Below are positions 11,650-23,085 of a stretch of DNA of 64,000 nt, piece after piece (position 1 is the first letter of the stretch; every line of letters starts with the position of its first letter). The position numbers and the translations under genes are program-made. The stretch is taken from assembly GCA_030280995.1 (NCBI GenBank), contig JASXTE010000008.1, forward strand, positions 16,134,212 to 16,198,211. Direction: 5' to 3'. The notes beneath the pieces were generated by a model, which made no database searches, was not told the origin of the DNA, and worked only from the letters and a program-made list of their open reading frames with translations. Origin of the DNA: Hemileia vastatrix (taxonomy: Eukaryota > Basidiomycota > Pucciniomycetes > Pucciniales > Zaghouaniaceae).

Positions 11650-12156
11650 GAGTTTGAAGGATTTGAATTGAGATGCTGATGAGATTTTTTCAAATAAATA
11701 CTTGGTACCAATATATCAAATATATTAATGTAAATGAGAAGTTAGTGTAAGAAGATACAAGAGATAAAGTAATAGATCATACATAAAGAGGTGGCTGTTT
11801 ATCACAAGGCAATTTAATGACTTATTACCTGAATAAAATAAAAAATTCTTATACCAAGGTAATACAGAGATAAAATGTATATATTACAATTGGGAATTTC
11901 TAGCTTTACTAACACAGATAAATGTGATAAACAAAAGATAATAGTAGTAAAATTTAGAGAAATAAATGAATTGAGAAATGTGGCACAAAAAAAGAGGGTT
12001 TATATATTACCACAAGCAGGTTTTTGATAGGGGTTCTTTTACAATGGGATCCAGCTAGCAAGCATATGGGAAAATAGTCTGATGATAATAATGGGGTTTA
12101 TAGTGAAAGGGAAGTAACTAGACATAAAAATTGGGGGCTTTAAAAATGACAAACAA
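11650..12156. other. No gene seen
   Basis: About 500 AT-rich bases between the broken gene on the minus strand and the LTR-like block. I see no open frame, repeat or RNA gene that I can support. Confidence 0.5.
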
Positions 12157-13237
12157 TGTAGACAATCCTATAGTACTAGCTATAGGCCTTAACCAAGGGA
12201 GTTGGAGTAAAACTGGAGAGAAAAACCCCTGTCCCTTTGAGAAATACCAGGTGAAGATTATTTGCTACAGAAAATTAGAGACTATTACTATAACAATTCC
12301 AACACACTTCTTGACTGCTTACCAAGTCAAGACAATAGCCAACAGCAGAGCACTGAGAACCAAAGAAAAAGAAACCTGAAATGCAGAAAGATCCACACCA
12401 GAAAAACAAAACACTTTGCACTTGTTGCACAGAAAACAGCAATAATAATCAATGCAGGTTGCAAAGCTACACCAGAGAAACCAGTTGCCAAAGATGATTT
12501 AAATGAAGAACTAACCTTGCAACAAACACAGCCAATTGTGGCCAAAAAACAGTGAAAAATGAGTAAGAAACAATGATATCACCTCTGGATGGTTGTATGA
12601 TAATTAAAGTTTCCCCAAACTGTCTTACTCAGTATGTACACACAAACCACCATCTAAAAAATCCATGAAAAGCAACAAATTTGGCCCTTTTGGCACCCAA
12701 ATTGAATCGAAAACCTCTAGAAGCCCTCCCCAGCCTTCTATAAACAAGGCAGGCGGCCCCCCTAGAAGTGGCCAGACCTCCCTAAAGCCGGAAAACCACC
12801 AAAAACCCCCAATAAAGCCCAAAATACTTAGAAAAATCCACCATGACTACCAAAACCCTTAAAGCACAAAATTAAGCTATGACAACATTGTGACATATTA
12901 TATATATCCAAATTAGCTCTTCTTAATGGTACTAAGAAATTAACCTTAAGACTTTAGGTTAGCCTGTAAAACATGAAAAACAAAATTAAACAGCTATCTT
13001 TTAAAAATGAAAAATGAGCAAATGACCCCTTAAAACTTAAAATATAAAAAATTTCACCAGGAAATAAAATATAGAGCAGAACCGGGGATAACCAATGGTA
13101 GTACGCACATACCCATAGTCCCTATATTTACTGAATAAAACTAGAAAAAAACCCAATTATTCAACCAATGTCATTTAAGACATACCAAAACAGTGCCAAA
13201 CAGACCAAAAAAGGCGTTTTCCATTGTTGGAAGACCA
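12157..13237 (+). mobile_element. LTR-like block of 1.08 kb, copy A
   Basis: This stretch is repeated, inverted and diverged, at 49048-50137. On the plus strand it starts TGTAGACAATCC and ends GGAAGACCA, so it has TG...CA ends like an LTR. A small Cys-rich gag-like frame starts 50 bases after its end, which fits an LTR followed by gag. It contains a notably GC-rich islet (about 12715-12800), out of character with the surroundings. I found no clear target-site duplication and no matching second LTR nearby, so 'LTR' is an inference. A different kind of 1.1-kb repeat is possible. Confidence 0.55.
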
Positions 13238-13287
13238 GATCCTCCCTCCAATCGAGAATTTCCACATTCTCCTTCACAAAAACCACC

Positions 13288-13912
13288 ATGTTCACACATT
13301 TTTCAAAAACAATCTCTGAAATAAGTCCCTGTAAATACTGTATTGACCATAAACTCATCTGCACCATATCACCACCAACTCATCCATACAGAACTGCTTG
13401 TGATGCCTTCTATTCCAGAAAGAAATCCTGCTCAAGACCTTGTCCCTTATCATTTGCAACAGATTCACCTCCCCCTCAACCTGATCCATCTTTCAGCAAA
13501 ACCAAAAGATCTAGGCCTTCCATCTTGATACCTAGATTAATCAACAAGTAACACCCATCCAAAAAAAGTCCCAACACCACTAAAACCACTAGCTCTACAA
13601 TACCTGGTCCTTCTGATGGTAAAACAAATTCTTCTCCATACTGAAAATTAAGCTAATGAATTTCCAGTTCATTCCCATCCAGACAGTGATGATGACAATG
13701 TGGGTACCATTGAAACACCACCACCCAATCAATTTCCCACCATCAAGGACAAATTCTAAAAACACTCTTCTCAACAAAAACATCTCATTCTAAACTACTT
13801 CCAATCCACTCCTGCCAAAGATCCACAGGAAATTGAGAAAAGAAGACATCTCATCCACCAGTTCAAGACTAATGCTCAACACTTTGCTTCATCTCTTGAT
13901 TCTCTTATGTAA
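13288..13912 (+). pseudogene. Small Cys-rich gag-like protein, first copy
   Basis: The ATG at 13288 follows CCACC and lies 50 bases after the LTR-like block. The open part (to 13551) has the pattern C-x2-C-x6-C, then A-C-D, then K-K-S-C, followed by a Pro/Ser-rich region and a basic K-T-K-R patch. Paired C-x2-C segments like this suggest zinc binding and recur in the frame at 14550 and partly at 39355. In the second pair one expected Cys reads Phe. Past 13551 the frame is broken, but a related segment with I-E-K-R-R and H-Q-F-K-T follows at 13800-13912. Similar short Cys-rich proteins occur in basidiomycete retroelements, so gag is my best guess. Confidence 0.5.
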
Positions 13913-13999
13913 TATGATTCTTGACTGAAATACTTGACTTAGAAATAAAAAATTTGACCACAGTCCAGAATTCCTGAATGTAGCCAACATAAAAAAATA

Positions 14000-14399
14000 C
14001 CTCAGTTTTAAGTCTTGGGGGACACATCCTCAGTTTGAAGTCTTGGGGGACTAATAGCCCTCATTCTATAGTCTTGGGGGACTCAAAAACCCTCAGCTTA
14101 TAGTCTTGTGGGACTTAAAACCTAAATCATAAAGACAGAACCAGAGATCAAACCATTAAAGACCAAAGAAAATAAGCTAACATTCTGGGGTAACTGTTCT
14201 ACAGAGAAGCCAGCTCATAAGTTACCCCAACACTTGCCTTAACTATATTCAGAGACCCCCCTTTAGATGCCCTCTGCCAGAATCTCACCAACATCACATT
14301 ATTAGTCTAAAGTCCTGAAGGACTCAACCATCAAACCATCATCAGTTATAGTTTTGCGGAACTATGCCTTTCTTCAGTTTAAAGTCTTGAAAGACTTTC
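14000..14399 (+). repeat. Minisatellite of small palindromes (AGTC...GACT)
   Basis: A unit of about 30 bases, CTCAGTTTAAAGTCTTGGGG plus GACT, occurs four times in a row at 14000-14115 and three more times, diverged, at 14303-14399. Each unit holds a short inverted repeat AGTC-TTGGGG-GACT. It sits just upstream of the TATA-like box and leader of the next Cys-rich frame, so it could be part of that element's LTR or promoter. Confidence 0.7.
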
Positions 14400-14408
14400 C
14401 ACACTTTG

Positions 14409-14418
14409 CATAAAAAGA
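14409..14418 (+). promoter_or_regulatory. TATA-like box before the second Cys-rich gag-like gene
   Basis: CATAAAAAGA lies about 140 bases upstream of the ATG at 14550, followed by a pyrimidine-rich leader ending in a TTACAG that could be a splice acceptor just before the start codon. TATA boxes at 37420 and 39285 are placed similarly before related frames. Confidence 0.35.
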
Positions 14419-14549
14419 CAGAGCCAAATACATCCACAATACTCCGCAACTGCCCTACTGAAATTTCACTTTCTCTTTGTCATCTACACATCACTGATAA
14501 AAAATTTTCTTTTATCTCTTTTCTCTCCATTGTTTTCCCATTACAGATA

Positions 14550-14954
14550 ATGGCTGGATCCCCAGATTTTGACCCATCAGACCTTCCTTGTTTCACTGCT
14601 CCCAAGGACTATGCTTGCAAACAGTGTATCCACATGTGCAGACCCTGAACTTTCACTCTTCCAACTCCTGAAGCCAAACTCTACAACAGGGCCTGTGATT
14701 CTTGCAACTCCAAAGAGAAAACTTGTGACAGAGACCTTAATTATCCTACACCACCACCTTCACCTTCACACAAATACATCTCTAGATCTCCTAAAAGATC
14801 CCCAGAACTAGGTCCTGCTTTCTCTTCTCTATCTTCAGCTCCATCCAGAAGATCACACCATTCTGTCCCCAGAACACTGTCCAAAAGACCTACCTTATCA
14901 TCTCAAGAAAAAGCATTTACATCAGTGAATTCAGCTAAAAAAGCTTCAAAATAA
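14550..14954 (+). pseudogene. Small Cys-rich gag-like protein, second copy
   Basis: A 134-codon frame from an ATG just after TTACAG, with one internal TGA at 14646 and a final TAA at 14952. Before the TGA: A-C-K-Q-C-I-H-M-C. After it: A-C-D-S-C and K-T-C-D, followed by a Ser/Pro/Arg-rich tail (S-P-S-H-K, R-S-P-K-R). The four C-x2-C type positions match the pattern at 13288 better than chance would suggest. The single stop sits in an otherwise clean frame, so decay is recent or the stop is bypassed. Likely the nucleic-acid-binding gag of an LTR element. Confidence 0.5.
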
Positions 14955-15119
14955 GCTCCCAGAGTGCTAGACCACGTCTAGGTGGGCCACTCAATGTTTG
15001 AAGGCCCGCCTGCCTCTCCAGGAAGGGAAATCAGGCTCAAAATCTCCAAATTCTGCCAGAAAACATTCAATATCCACCAGCAAAAACCATAAACTCCACA
15101 AAAAAACCTCCTAGTACTC

Positions 15120-15965
15120 CCAGAGCCATGCGCACAATAACTTCTTCATAAAAAAAATGCCAAAAATTCCAAAAACTCTAGAAGACATTCCAGAGGACCT
15201 CAAGAAGACACCAGAGTACCCAACACTTCTCCCAAACAAAAATGTCCTTCTCAAACAAGAATAGTTAACTACACTTCTACACTGCCAGCCAATTACTCCT
15301 CTGACAGTTCCATTTCTTCCATATCTTCATCAGAAGATCCCAATCAGCTTCTAGGTCACCTTCTCATGGTCCATCCTACAACAACCCTGGTACTCCAGCA
15401 CCAGTGTCCAACCCAACTGGGCCAAGCAAAAATATCAACAATAACAACAGAAGCCCTGCTGCTCCAACCAGGCCACAGGAACGTCCTCCTTCTATTTCAT
15501 CTTCTAAACATCATTTATAGGATGATCATGAGAATCAATACCTCCATCTGGTTGATCCTCCTATAACATCCATGCAACATTCTTCCACAGTCCAGATTCA
15601 GGCCGCTTACAAATTTGATGAGTGCTCAATCTGTAAGTACCAAATTAATCATCCAATTTCTTCAACAGAGAAGAATTAATGATAAAATTCTTCTGTTAAG
15701 TTGGAACCCCGCCTCCTGAAACTGAAATTGGGATTGGCCAACCTCTAGAAACTACCTTAACACTGGATTACTCTGACATGAAACAACACCTAAGCATGAT
15801 TTGTTCAAACATGCTTAAGGCCTTTGATCTTCATGGTCCATTGAATGAATTTGAAAAGAATCTGAGGAAACAGCTCCTTGATGAGCACTGCAAGATTTCT
15901 AGAATAATCAAGCACACAATCCAACACTCTATCCCCACACAAACATGTACTGGACACTTTTATTA
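15120..15965 (+). pseudogene. Gag-like remnants downstream of the second Cys-rich frame
   Basis: A Ser/Pro/Asn-rich stretch at about 15340-15520 (N-N-P-G-T-P-A-P-V, N-N-N-N-R-S-P) is followed by an acidic helical region. A cleaner stretch at 15700-15963 is open and contains L-D-Y-S-D-M-K, F-D-L-H-G-P and L-R-K-Q-L-L-D. Segments are in different frames with several stops between them. The composition fits the C-terminal body of the gag-like proteins at 13.3 and 14.55 kb. I recognise no enzyme domain, and no protease or reverse transcriptase follows. Confidence 0.35.
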
Positions 15966-16790
15966 GGAACACCTCACTTCTCTTAAATAAACATGCACCT
16001 TACCAACTTCATATTGAAAATGTGTCCAGAAAAAGTACAGCCAAACTTGTTCTTGACACTTTGACCAAGAACAGTGAATAAAAATTGCAAAGAAAACCAA
16101 AAAAATAGCCCATATAATAAAAATAATTGATGGCATCAAATTGTTTTTAGGAAAAAGTGTCCAGCCCATGTTTGGCCATACTTCATCTCGACACTTTTAT
16201 GAGGAACACCTAATTTCTCTTAAATAAACATGCACCATACCCAGCTCATATTGGAAATTTGTCCAGAAGAAGTTTGGCCAAACTTATTCTGGACACTTTG
16301 AATAATACCAGTGACTAAAAATTACAAAGAAAACTAAAAAATATAGCCCATATAATGAAGATAATTGATGGCATAAAATTTGTTTTAGATAAAAGTGTCC
16401 AGCACAAGTTCTGCTGTACTTGTGCTGGACACTTTTATGAGTAACACCTCACTTCTCTTAAATAAACATGCACCTTGCCAACTTCATATTTGAAATGTGT
16501 CCAGCACAAGTATGGCTAAACTTGCTCTGGACACTTTGGACATGGACAGTAAATTATTTTTTCAAGGAAATTTAAAAAAATAGGCTATAACATGAAGATA
16601 TTTGATGCCATAAGAACTTTTTTTGGAAAAATTTTCGGGCACAAGTTTGGCCATACTTGTGCTGGACACTTTTATGAGGAACACCTCACTTCTCTTAAAT
16701 AAACATGCACCTTACCAACTTCATATTGAAAAATTTTCCATTAAAAGTATGGAAAAACTTATGCTGGACACTTTTACCCAAAAATTTAGA
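15949..16790. repeat. Tandem array of four 238-bp units with paired hairpins
   Basis: The landmark GGACACTTTTATGAGGAACA recurs at 15952, 16189, 16427 and 16664, giving periods of 237, 238 and 237. Each unit also contains CTCTTAAATAAACATGCACC. Each unit has two inverted repeats built on GTGTCC...GGACAC whose right arms are exactly 102 bases apart (15952/16054, 16189/16291, 16427/16529, 16664/16766). The array directly follows the gag-like remnants. Confidence 0.9.
16391..16436. repeat. Perfect 19-bp hairpin inside the 238-bp array
   Basis: Left arm AAAAGTGTCCAGCACAAGT (16391-16409), 8-base loop, right arm its exact reverse complement (16418-16436). It is the best-preserved example of hairpin 1 in the array; the other copies have mismatches. 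Confidence 0.95.
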
Positions 16791-17601
16791 TAGAATCAAT
16801 TCTCTTCAGTATGTGGGCTTTTTTTGGCTTTCTTTGAAATAATAAAAGACTGATCATCGCCAGAGGGTCCAGAACAATAATTAAAATCTACTGAAGTATG
16901 TTTATCAATTACATGTTATTGAAGCCTCTTTTATTTAATTAAGGCATTAAAAACAAATATAAACTGATGATTGTTTTGTTTTCAATGACTAAAAATTTTC
17001 AATTATTGTTGTATTATGTGAAGTTTTAAAAATTAATTTTTTCTTAAGATCCTTATGAACCTAAATTTCCATGGGTTGGAAGCTTTAATTTTTTGTATAT
17101 ATTTTGTTTATTGACTATGGTAATGGATTATTGAGTGCCTTTAATGATATTTCTTTTTTTGTTAGGGATGGTGTTCACTTTCATAAATTTTTTCACATGT
17201 GCATTTATATAATAATCATTCCTGATGTTTATCCAATAAAAAAGCTATCATTATTATTGAAAAACAGGTACGTTAAATTGAAATTCAGAGTCTAATTATA
17301 TTCTTGTTTTTAGGTTTTAATTTCATCTTTTCATAAGTATCTGAGAAGAGATTTATTTTAATTTATTTCAAGTTCATATATATTTTTCATAAAAAAAATT
17401 TCACATTTATTTAATCAAAATGTTTTTCATGTCTTAAAGTTTTACAAAAATATATATCTATTTTCTATCCTTAATATTTTTATAATCATAAATTTTTTTG
17501 CTCTCTCTTATCTTATACATCAATTGGCATTTAAAAAAAAAATTATTTAAAAAAAAGATTACTATCACTCTATATACATAGTTACCAGTGGGGTAAAAAA
17601 T
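16791..17601. other. No gene seen
   Basis: AT-rich sequence with short A and T runs. A 63-codon frame at 17104 has no features. It may include the 3' end of the CACTA element that follows, but I could not find its terminal repeat. Confidence 0.5.
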
Positions 17602-19270
17602 TTAAGGTGCTTCTGCTTCATCTAGTGCTTTATTAACTTTGTCAAAATCTATATCTTCTTGAACCTCAAGTAATTCCCTCTCAAGATGAGATAAATTTTC
17701 AAAATATCCAGGTGGATAGAAGTTTTTAGGCAAAAGTTTTGGCACATTCAAGATACCATCTGTTGAATCTGTCTTTTTGGATGAGTGATCATAAAGTTTC
17801 TTCATTGAAGCCTTTTCAAGATTTGAATTGGCTGTCCTTTTAGTCAAGTTGTCCATTTTATCTAAAATTTCATCAAGTTTTGGATTTCTCCATCCAGGAA
17901 CTACTCTTATATGAAATTTATCTTCTAGATGGGGTGGGTCTTCTTTTAAATCAGACATGAGACTTGTATCATGAAAAAGTGCTACAAAGCCTGGATGATC
18001 AATGCACTTTTTTCTTGCCATGTTGTAGCTGTTTTTTGAAATGTAAAAGATAATCAAATTAGTAAAAGACTTTCTTTAGTTATTTTACTTTGAACAAATA
18101 CCTTTTTTTGATAACGCTTTATCTGTGCTCTTGCTCTCTTTTCCTTTCTACTTGCCTCAATCAACTCACTGTTTTGACCGGAAACCTTTCAAATCTCTTT
18201 TCCCTTGTTGAACACACATTGCTTGACAATTATTGGTTTAAACCTTAGTTTTCTGAATCAATATTTTTCAATGTTGAGAGCCACTTAGTACAATGGTCTG
18301 ATACTACATTCCTCATTACTTGATTCCATTGTGACTCAGAGAAATTCGGAGAGTTCCAATCAAAATCAAGTCAAAAAAATCCTTTCTCTTGAAGCTCTCA
18401 TTCCAAAATATGTTTTACAGAGATCAGTGCAGCACCCCTCCCTTTAGTCCTTGGGGCTCAGGTATCGAATTAAAAGTTGGTAGATGAATTTGGGAACATA
18501 AGAAAACAGCAGTATTTGTTAAAATTAATTGACAATCAGCAGCTGAAGTTGCCTGTGGTGCCTTTTGAACCTTTTTTAATGCTTTTTCAATTGTCAATTT
18601 TTTGTAATAGTGCTAACTCTTCCAGTCTGTAACTTCTTTTTTTGTTGGGCCAATAGGAAACTCAGATACATTAATGGGTCCAGCAAGACGGAACTTCAAA
18701 AAGTGATAGATATTTTGGTTAATAGAATCTGAGATCCTTGGTGCATCACACCTCATAACTATGCTTCTAACCATTCACAAGTTTCAGTAATTTTGAAGTG
18801 ACTAAGCATCAAGTATTCTGCGCTGATCAGTAGCTTGTATTATAAGAGAGGGATTAACTGAAAATTTTTTAAAATAAAAATTGGTAAGCTTATTTTAAAA
18901 CATAAAAGCATGTTGGAAAAGTCTACTCACCATGTCCACTGGTACTGGCTGCTGGGTTAGTAGAAGTGGGCTCCCCACCATTTCCAAGAGACTGATTCAA
19001 CAACATACTAGCCCAATCATTCCCTAAATTTTCTGCTTGCTGCTGAAAATTACAAGTTGCAGATTGACCATCTTTATTTGTGATATTAGAAGAGAAATAA
19101 GTTGATCAAATTAGGGGATCTGATGAAGATTATGGAGAACGTTAGTTTTTCCCTGGATTTTCTCTAGGATTTTTGGGGGGAACAGGACCTGAATCACCGA
19201 TTCTAGGATTTTGAGGAGAAGGATTATTTTTCCCTCTAAAGTAACTTGTTGATGGAGTATCCACCTGCAT
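17602..19270 (-). pseudogene. Second gene of the CACTA-type transposon (function unknown)
   Basis: Coding-like segments on the minus strand, downstream of the transposase and in the same direction. Exon 1 (19270 to about 18933, ending at GTGAGT) encodes a Pro/Ser/Asn-rich start with two or three stops. A middle segment (about 18866-18103) starts after TTTTCAG. The last exon (about 18028-17602) is 140 codons, open, with H-P-G-F-V-A-L-F-H, V-P-G-W-R-N and an acidic end. CACTA elements often carry a second, DNA-binding protein beside the transposase, and the position fits that role. I do not recognise the sequence, so the function is inferred from context only. Confidence 0.45.
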
Positions 19271-19928
19271 GGCATGACAAGTATTAAACATTCTGTGCTT
19301 AATAGAAAATAAAACAAAAATTATTAACTTTCAGAATATAGACAAGATAATATTAATGAGAGATTAGCTATAAATTTTAACTGCGAGTTTAATAAATAAA
19401 ATATTCAAGCAAAAAAATTAGCGGAAAAGTTGGTTTTATTGGCTTGTAAAATATGGTCTTTAGATTTTTCAGCCCTGGTCCTGAACTATTTATAATATTT
19501 TTCAAGTATAGGTAGACTTTGTATAGTACATTGAATTGCTTTTAGTTGAAAATAAATTTACAATAAAATGTCACTCATTAATAGCAGGGGTTCTAAACTG
19601 TAAAGAATGCCCTTGTTATTGTTTGCTTAAACATTTAGGCAAAATCTTAATAACTTTTATTTATTAATCTTGTATCTAGATGTTCCAAATAACTATTACA
19701 AACATTCCAAATCCTCCAAATTCTTACCAACCCTATATAATTTCAAATATATTTACAAAAATATAATTTCCATGTTGTTTAATTTTTTGCTTACTAGTGT
19801 CTGAAGTCCAAAAGCAGTGATAATGTTGTACTTTATTCCAAACATTTCCCTTTGGTGCTGTAAAGTGGCCCCATGTCCAATAATTTAATATTGATTTATC
19901 TCAATTTGTGTCACTTTTTTTACTCTTA

Positions 19929-22900
19929 CTAAACGGCAATGCACTTGTGGAAACCCCTCATATGGATCCTTTTTTCATCTTCTGGTATAAGCTCTTTAAA
20001 TGGACTTACAATTAGATAGAATTTTTCATTATTGTCCTTTGAACTAAAAATCTGATCAATATGTCCAAACTGACTATCTTTTCCAAAATAAAATTCAATG
20101 GTAGAATTCCTAGGATTCTGGTCATGAGTTGTATAATGCTTTCCATTGACCAATATGCTTGCTACATTTTCAACTACCCAGTCTCCTACCTTCTCTAATG
20201 GTAACAAAGCCTGTTTATATGTTTCTTTTCTCAAGTGTGCCCTTACCCATTTTGTAAATTATGCCTCAGTTAAATGTATATGTTTTTTTTGTATTCTGTT
20301 CAGTTTTTTTAATATAAGATCCATACTGAGCATCATTTTCAGCTTCACCTATCTCCAATACCCTAGAATTCTTATTCCAGTGCTTGAGCATTGTCTGTGG
20401 TATTTCTTCTATGTTCAATAAAAATAAATGAGCTCATTTGCATTTTTAAGCACCCAATTACCAAAATAAATACCTGGATGATGATTTTTTGGAATTTTCA
20501 ATAATATAAAATTAACTCTTTAAGAAGCCCAAGTAGCCATACCTACAGGTAGACCAAAATTTATAATCATTTCTGGAGAATGTTGAGTGAAATGCAGATT
20601 CGGCTTAAAGCTGATATTTTTCCAACCGTCTTCCAAGAAGTTATGATACTCCAATAGAAGTTGTTTTAATTCATCAAATTCATTGGTGGATACTTTTTTA
20701 AAGTCAAAAATTTGGTAATTGAACTTAAAGTGGTGAGTGATTTGAGAAGATAATATTCTCTAGATTTGTGTTCTGATATTGCTGATGTCTCAGCTTGATT
20801 TAATTTTTCTACCCAAAGGGGGATATGTGACAAAGGAAAGTAAACAGTATAAAGTACATGCCACTCTGCCACTTTTAGGGAACCTGACTTTTTAGATCCT
20901 ACTTATTTTGGAACTTGTGAAATCCAGGAGGGTTTTTTTATTTTCACAATCACATTCCACACTGCCTCTAGCTTGGTGGCTGACAATTGTGGATTTTCAG
21001 CTCTTTTTCTTTCTTTCTCTTTGTCCTTCTTTTTATCTTTCATACTTCTAATAGTCTCAAGGGATGAATTATATCTTTCAATTTCAGATATGCTAATACT
21101 TGTTTTCCTTAAGTTATAGGTCAAATTTCCACTTCCACTTCCAGAAGCATGTTCTGAGCCAAACTCTAAGGTTCAAAAGTGATGTTCAGAACTTGATTAT
21201 TTTTTCCTGCTGTTTGATCCTTCTGATTCAGCTCCTCCACTATCCGTTCTAAGATATGTTTGTGATGGTCTAATTGTAGTTGTATATCATAGTCTTTTAT
21301 GCTGTCCCACTGGTTCAATATTATCAGTATCACTGCTTATTAAGCTGCTTCTATGTTTTTGATATTGCTTATTTAGAAATATATCAGAATGTGCATCATC
21401 ATTGTCTCTTCTTACATGCCAATTTTTTTCCTTTGCCAGCTTTTTTTCTAGGTCCATTGCAGCATTTTGTATTAGATAAAAATTTACACTGTGATCTTTA
21501 ATATTTCCAAGCATGCGTGAATGCATCAAGTCTATTGAGAAATATTCTGTATGAAGCCAATATACAAGGTTATTAAGCTTGCACCATCAAACCCCATGAC
21601 TCCTAACAATAGATACCTGCTCCCAATGTGACCAAAACTTTTTCCACTTCTCTTCCCAGTGCATATGATCCTCATGAGTACGTAAGGAGAATTATTCAAC
21701 TTGATTCTCACCAATTATGTCATTTGAAATATGACAGAAAGAGCAGAAATTATTGACTGAGTGAGTTGCAAAACCAGAAATCTTTTGTATTGCAGGAATT
21801 TCTCCTATCAAAGAGAATAATTCAGCCCTTATTTTTTGGCCTTGTGAATAGTGAGGTGTTTTTTCAATAAATATGCTGTCCCATAGATTCTTTAGTTCAT
21901 TGAAAAGAGGCTTCAGAAGATGATTAATTTTCTCACTTGTTGGCTCAGTTGGACCACAAATAATAGCATACAAAAATATATTTTTGGTTTTGTGTCAATC
22001 TTCTGGAGGCAAGTTCATACACACCAACAAGATATTACCCACATATCTCTGATGACCTCCAATAGGATTGCCACCTGGCCTAAACCACTCAACATATTAA
22101 TTAAACATTAAATTACCTTGTTTTTTTGTATATCCATTAACACCACTATTTTGAGTCATAGAAATCTCTTGAAAATTTTTCCATAAAGAACCATCATATT
22201 CATCTTTCATCCCATCCCTTTCCATATTTTCTAGGAAATTATTTTTTTTCTCAATCAGCATCTCAAATTTAATTAGTTGAAGATTTCCTGAAAGCCAGTC
22301 AACGAAACTGTTGTGATGAAATTTTTTACAAGGAAGGTAGTTTGCTTCTTCTTAATTGTACTTAGCCAAATACAAACTTTCATCACGATTGACATTTGAT
22401 TCTCTCCATTCTAAATCTTTCAAATAGCGCTTTGAGTATTAATAAAAAGGTTGAGTACAAGATAAGATTGATGGTTGGTGTTTTGAGTTATACTCATAAA
22501 GAGCAAAGCACATAGCACAGCATGTCTTGGAAACAAATAATGGATTAAGTTTCAATCAATTAAAAACAGTCTCAATAAAAAGGGGAATGAGGCTGATGAT
22601 TCTACTAGTATCTATTTTACCTACATCTTTAAAAAGTTTGAGTTTGTTAATTTTGTCACGCAAAAGTTGAGCACAACCTTCTTTGCTTAAATGATGTATA
22701 AGAGAAAGTTTTTCTTCTTGCCACATTATCTTTTGTCTATAAAGCTCTTCCAAATTCAATTCATTTGAATGCGGTAGAGATACAATTGTATCCAAAACAG
22801 GCTGCCCCTAAAAAAAGAAAAAAATAGAGATTAATTGAAACATAATTTCTCTTTATTTACAAAGTAATTATGTCTTACAAGATCTTGGATGTTGGATACT

Positions 22901-23085
22901 AAGTTAGGTGAGGCACTAGATGTACCAACCATCTGTGCTTTGCAATTTCTTTCCTCTTCATGTTTGGAGTATGACTGAGATGTTTTGAAATCTACACCAA
23001 CTTCAAAGCTTCCCAATGAGTTCTGATATTTTCTTGATGAACATCCAAGCTCTTCACATTTACAAACAAAAAAAATGGTGGCATT
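19929..23085 (-). pseudogene. Tnp2-like CACTA transposase
   Basis: Cut-and-paste transposase acting in the nucleus. Read from 23085 down: an N-terminal Cys-rich start (V-C-K-C-E-E-L-G-C) with S-K-H (exon 23070-22883, donor GTAAGA), then exon from 22809 (E-L-Y-R-Q-K). C-x2-C and Y-E-Y-N lie near 22480-22520. R-Y-V-G-N-I-L-L is near 22040. I-C-G-P-T-E-P lies at about 21950-21970, N-H-L-L-K-P and W-D-S near 21880-21920, F-C-S-F-C at about 21720-21740, and the I-D-L-M-H motif near 21530. A C-terminal domain at 20234-19929 has N-S-T-I-E-F-Y-F-G and F-G-H-I-D-Q-I-F. These match basidiomycete Tnp2 proteins in order. At least eight in-frame stops break it. Confidence 0.85.

Larger units (their letters stand above)
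17602..23085 (-). mobile_element. Dead CACTA (EnSpm) type DNA transposon
   Basis: Groups the Tnp2-like transposase and the second gene, both on the minus strand with intron-like gaps and many stops. The ends are not defined. I looked for CACTA-type inverted termini in 16.8-17.6 and 23.1-24.1 kb and saw none that I trust. The small MITEs at 38077, 42261 and 46902 have CACTA ends, but their terminal sequence was not found here, so a parent-offspring link is unproven. Confidence 0.7.

Noticed and set aside
12625..12862. Frames on both strands in the 1.08-kb block, and 49467-49667 in its relative
   Set aside because: Only the last dozen residues agree between copies before the frames diverge, so nucleotide homology rather than coding explains it.
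17602..23085. Kyakuja-Dileera-Zisupton (KDZ) transposon
   Set aside because: The order of motifs (I-C-G-P-T-E-P, F-C-S-F-C, I-D-L-M-H and the C-terminal F-G-H-I domain) fits Tnp2/CACTA better.
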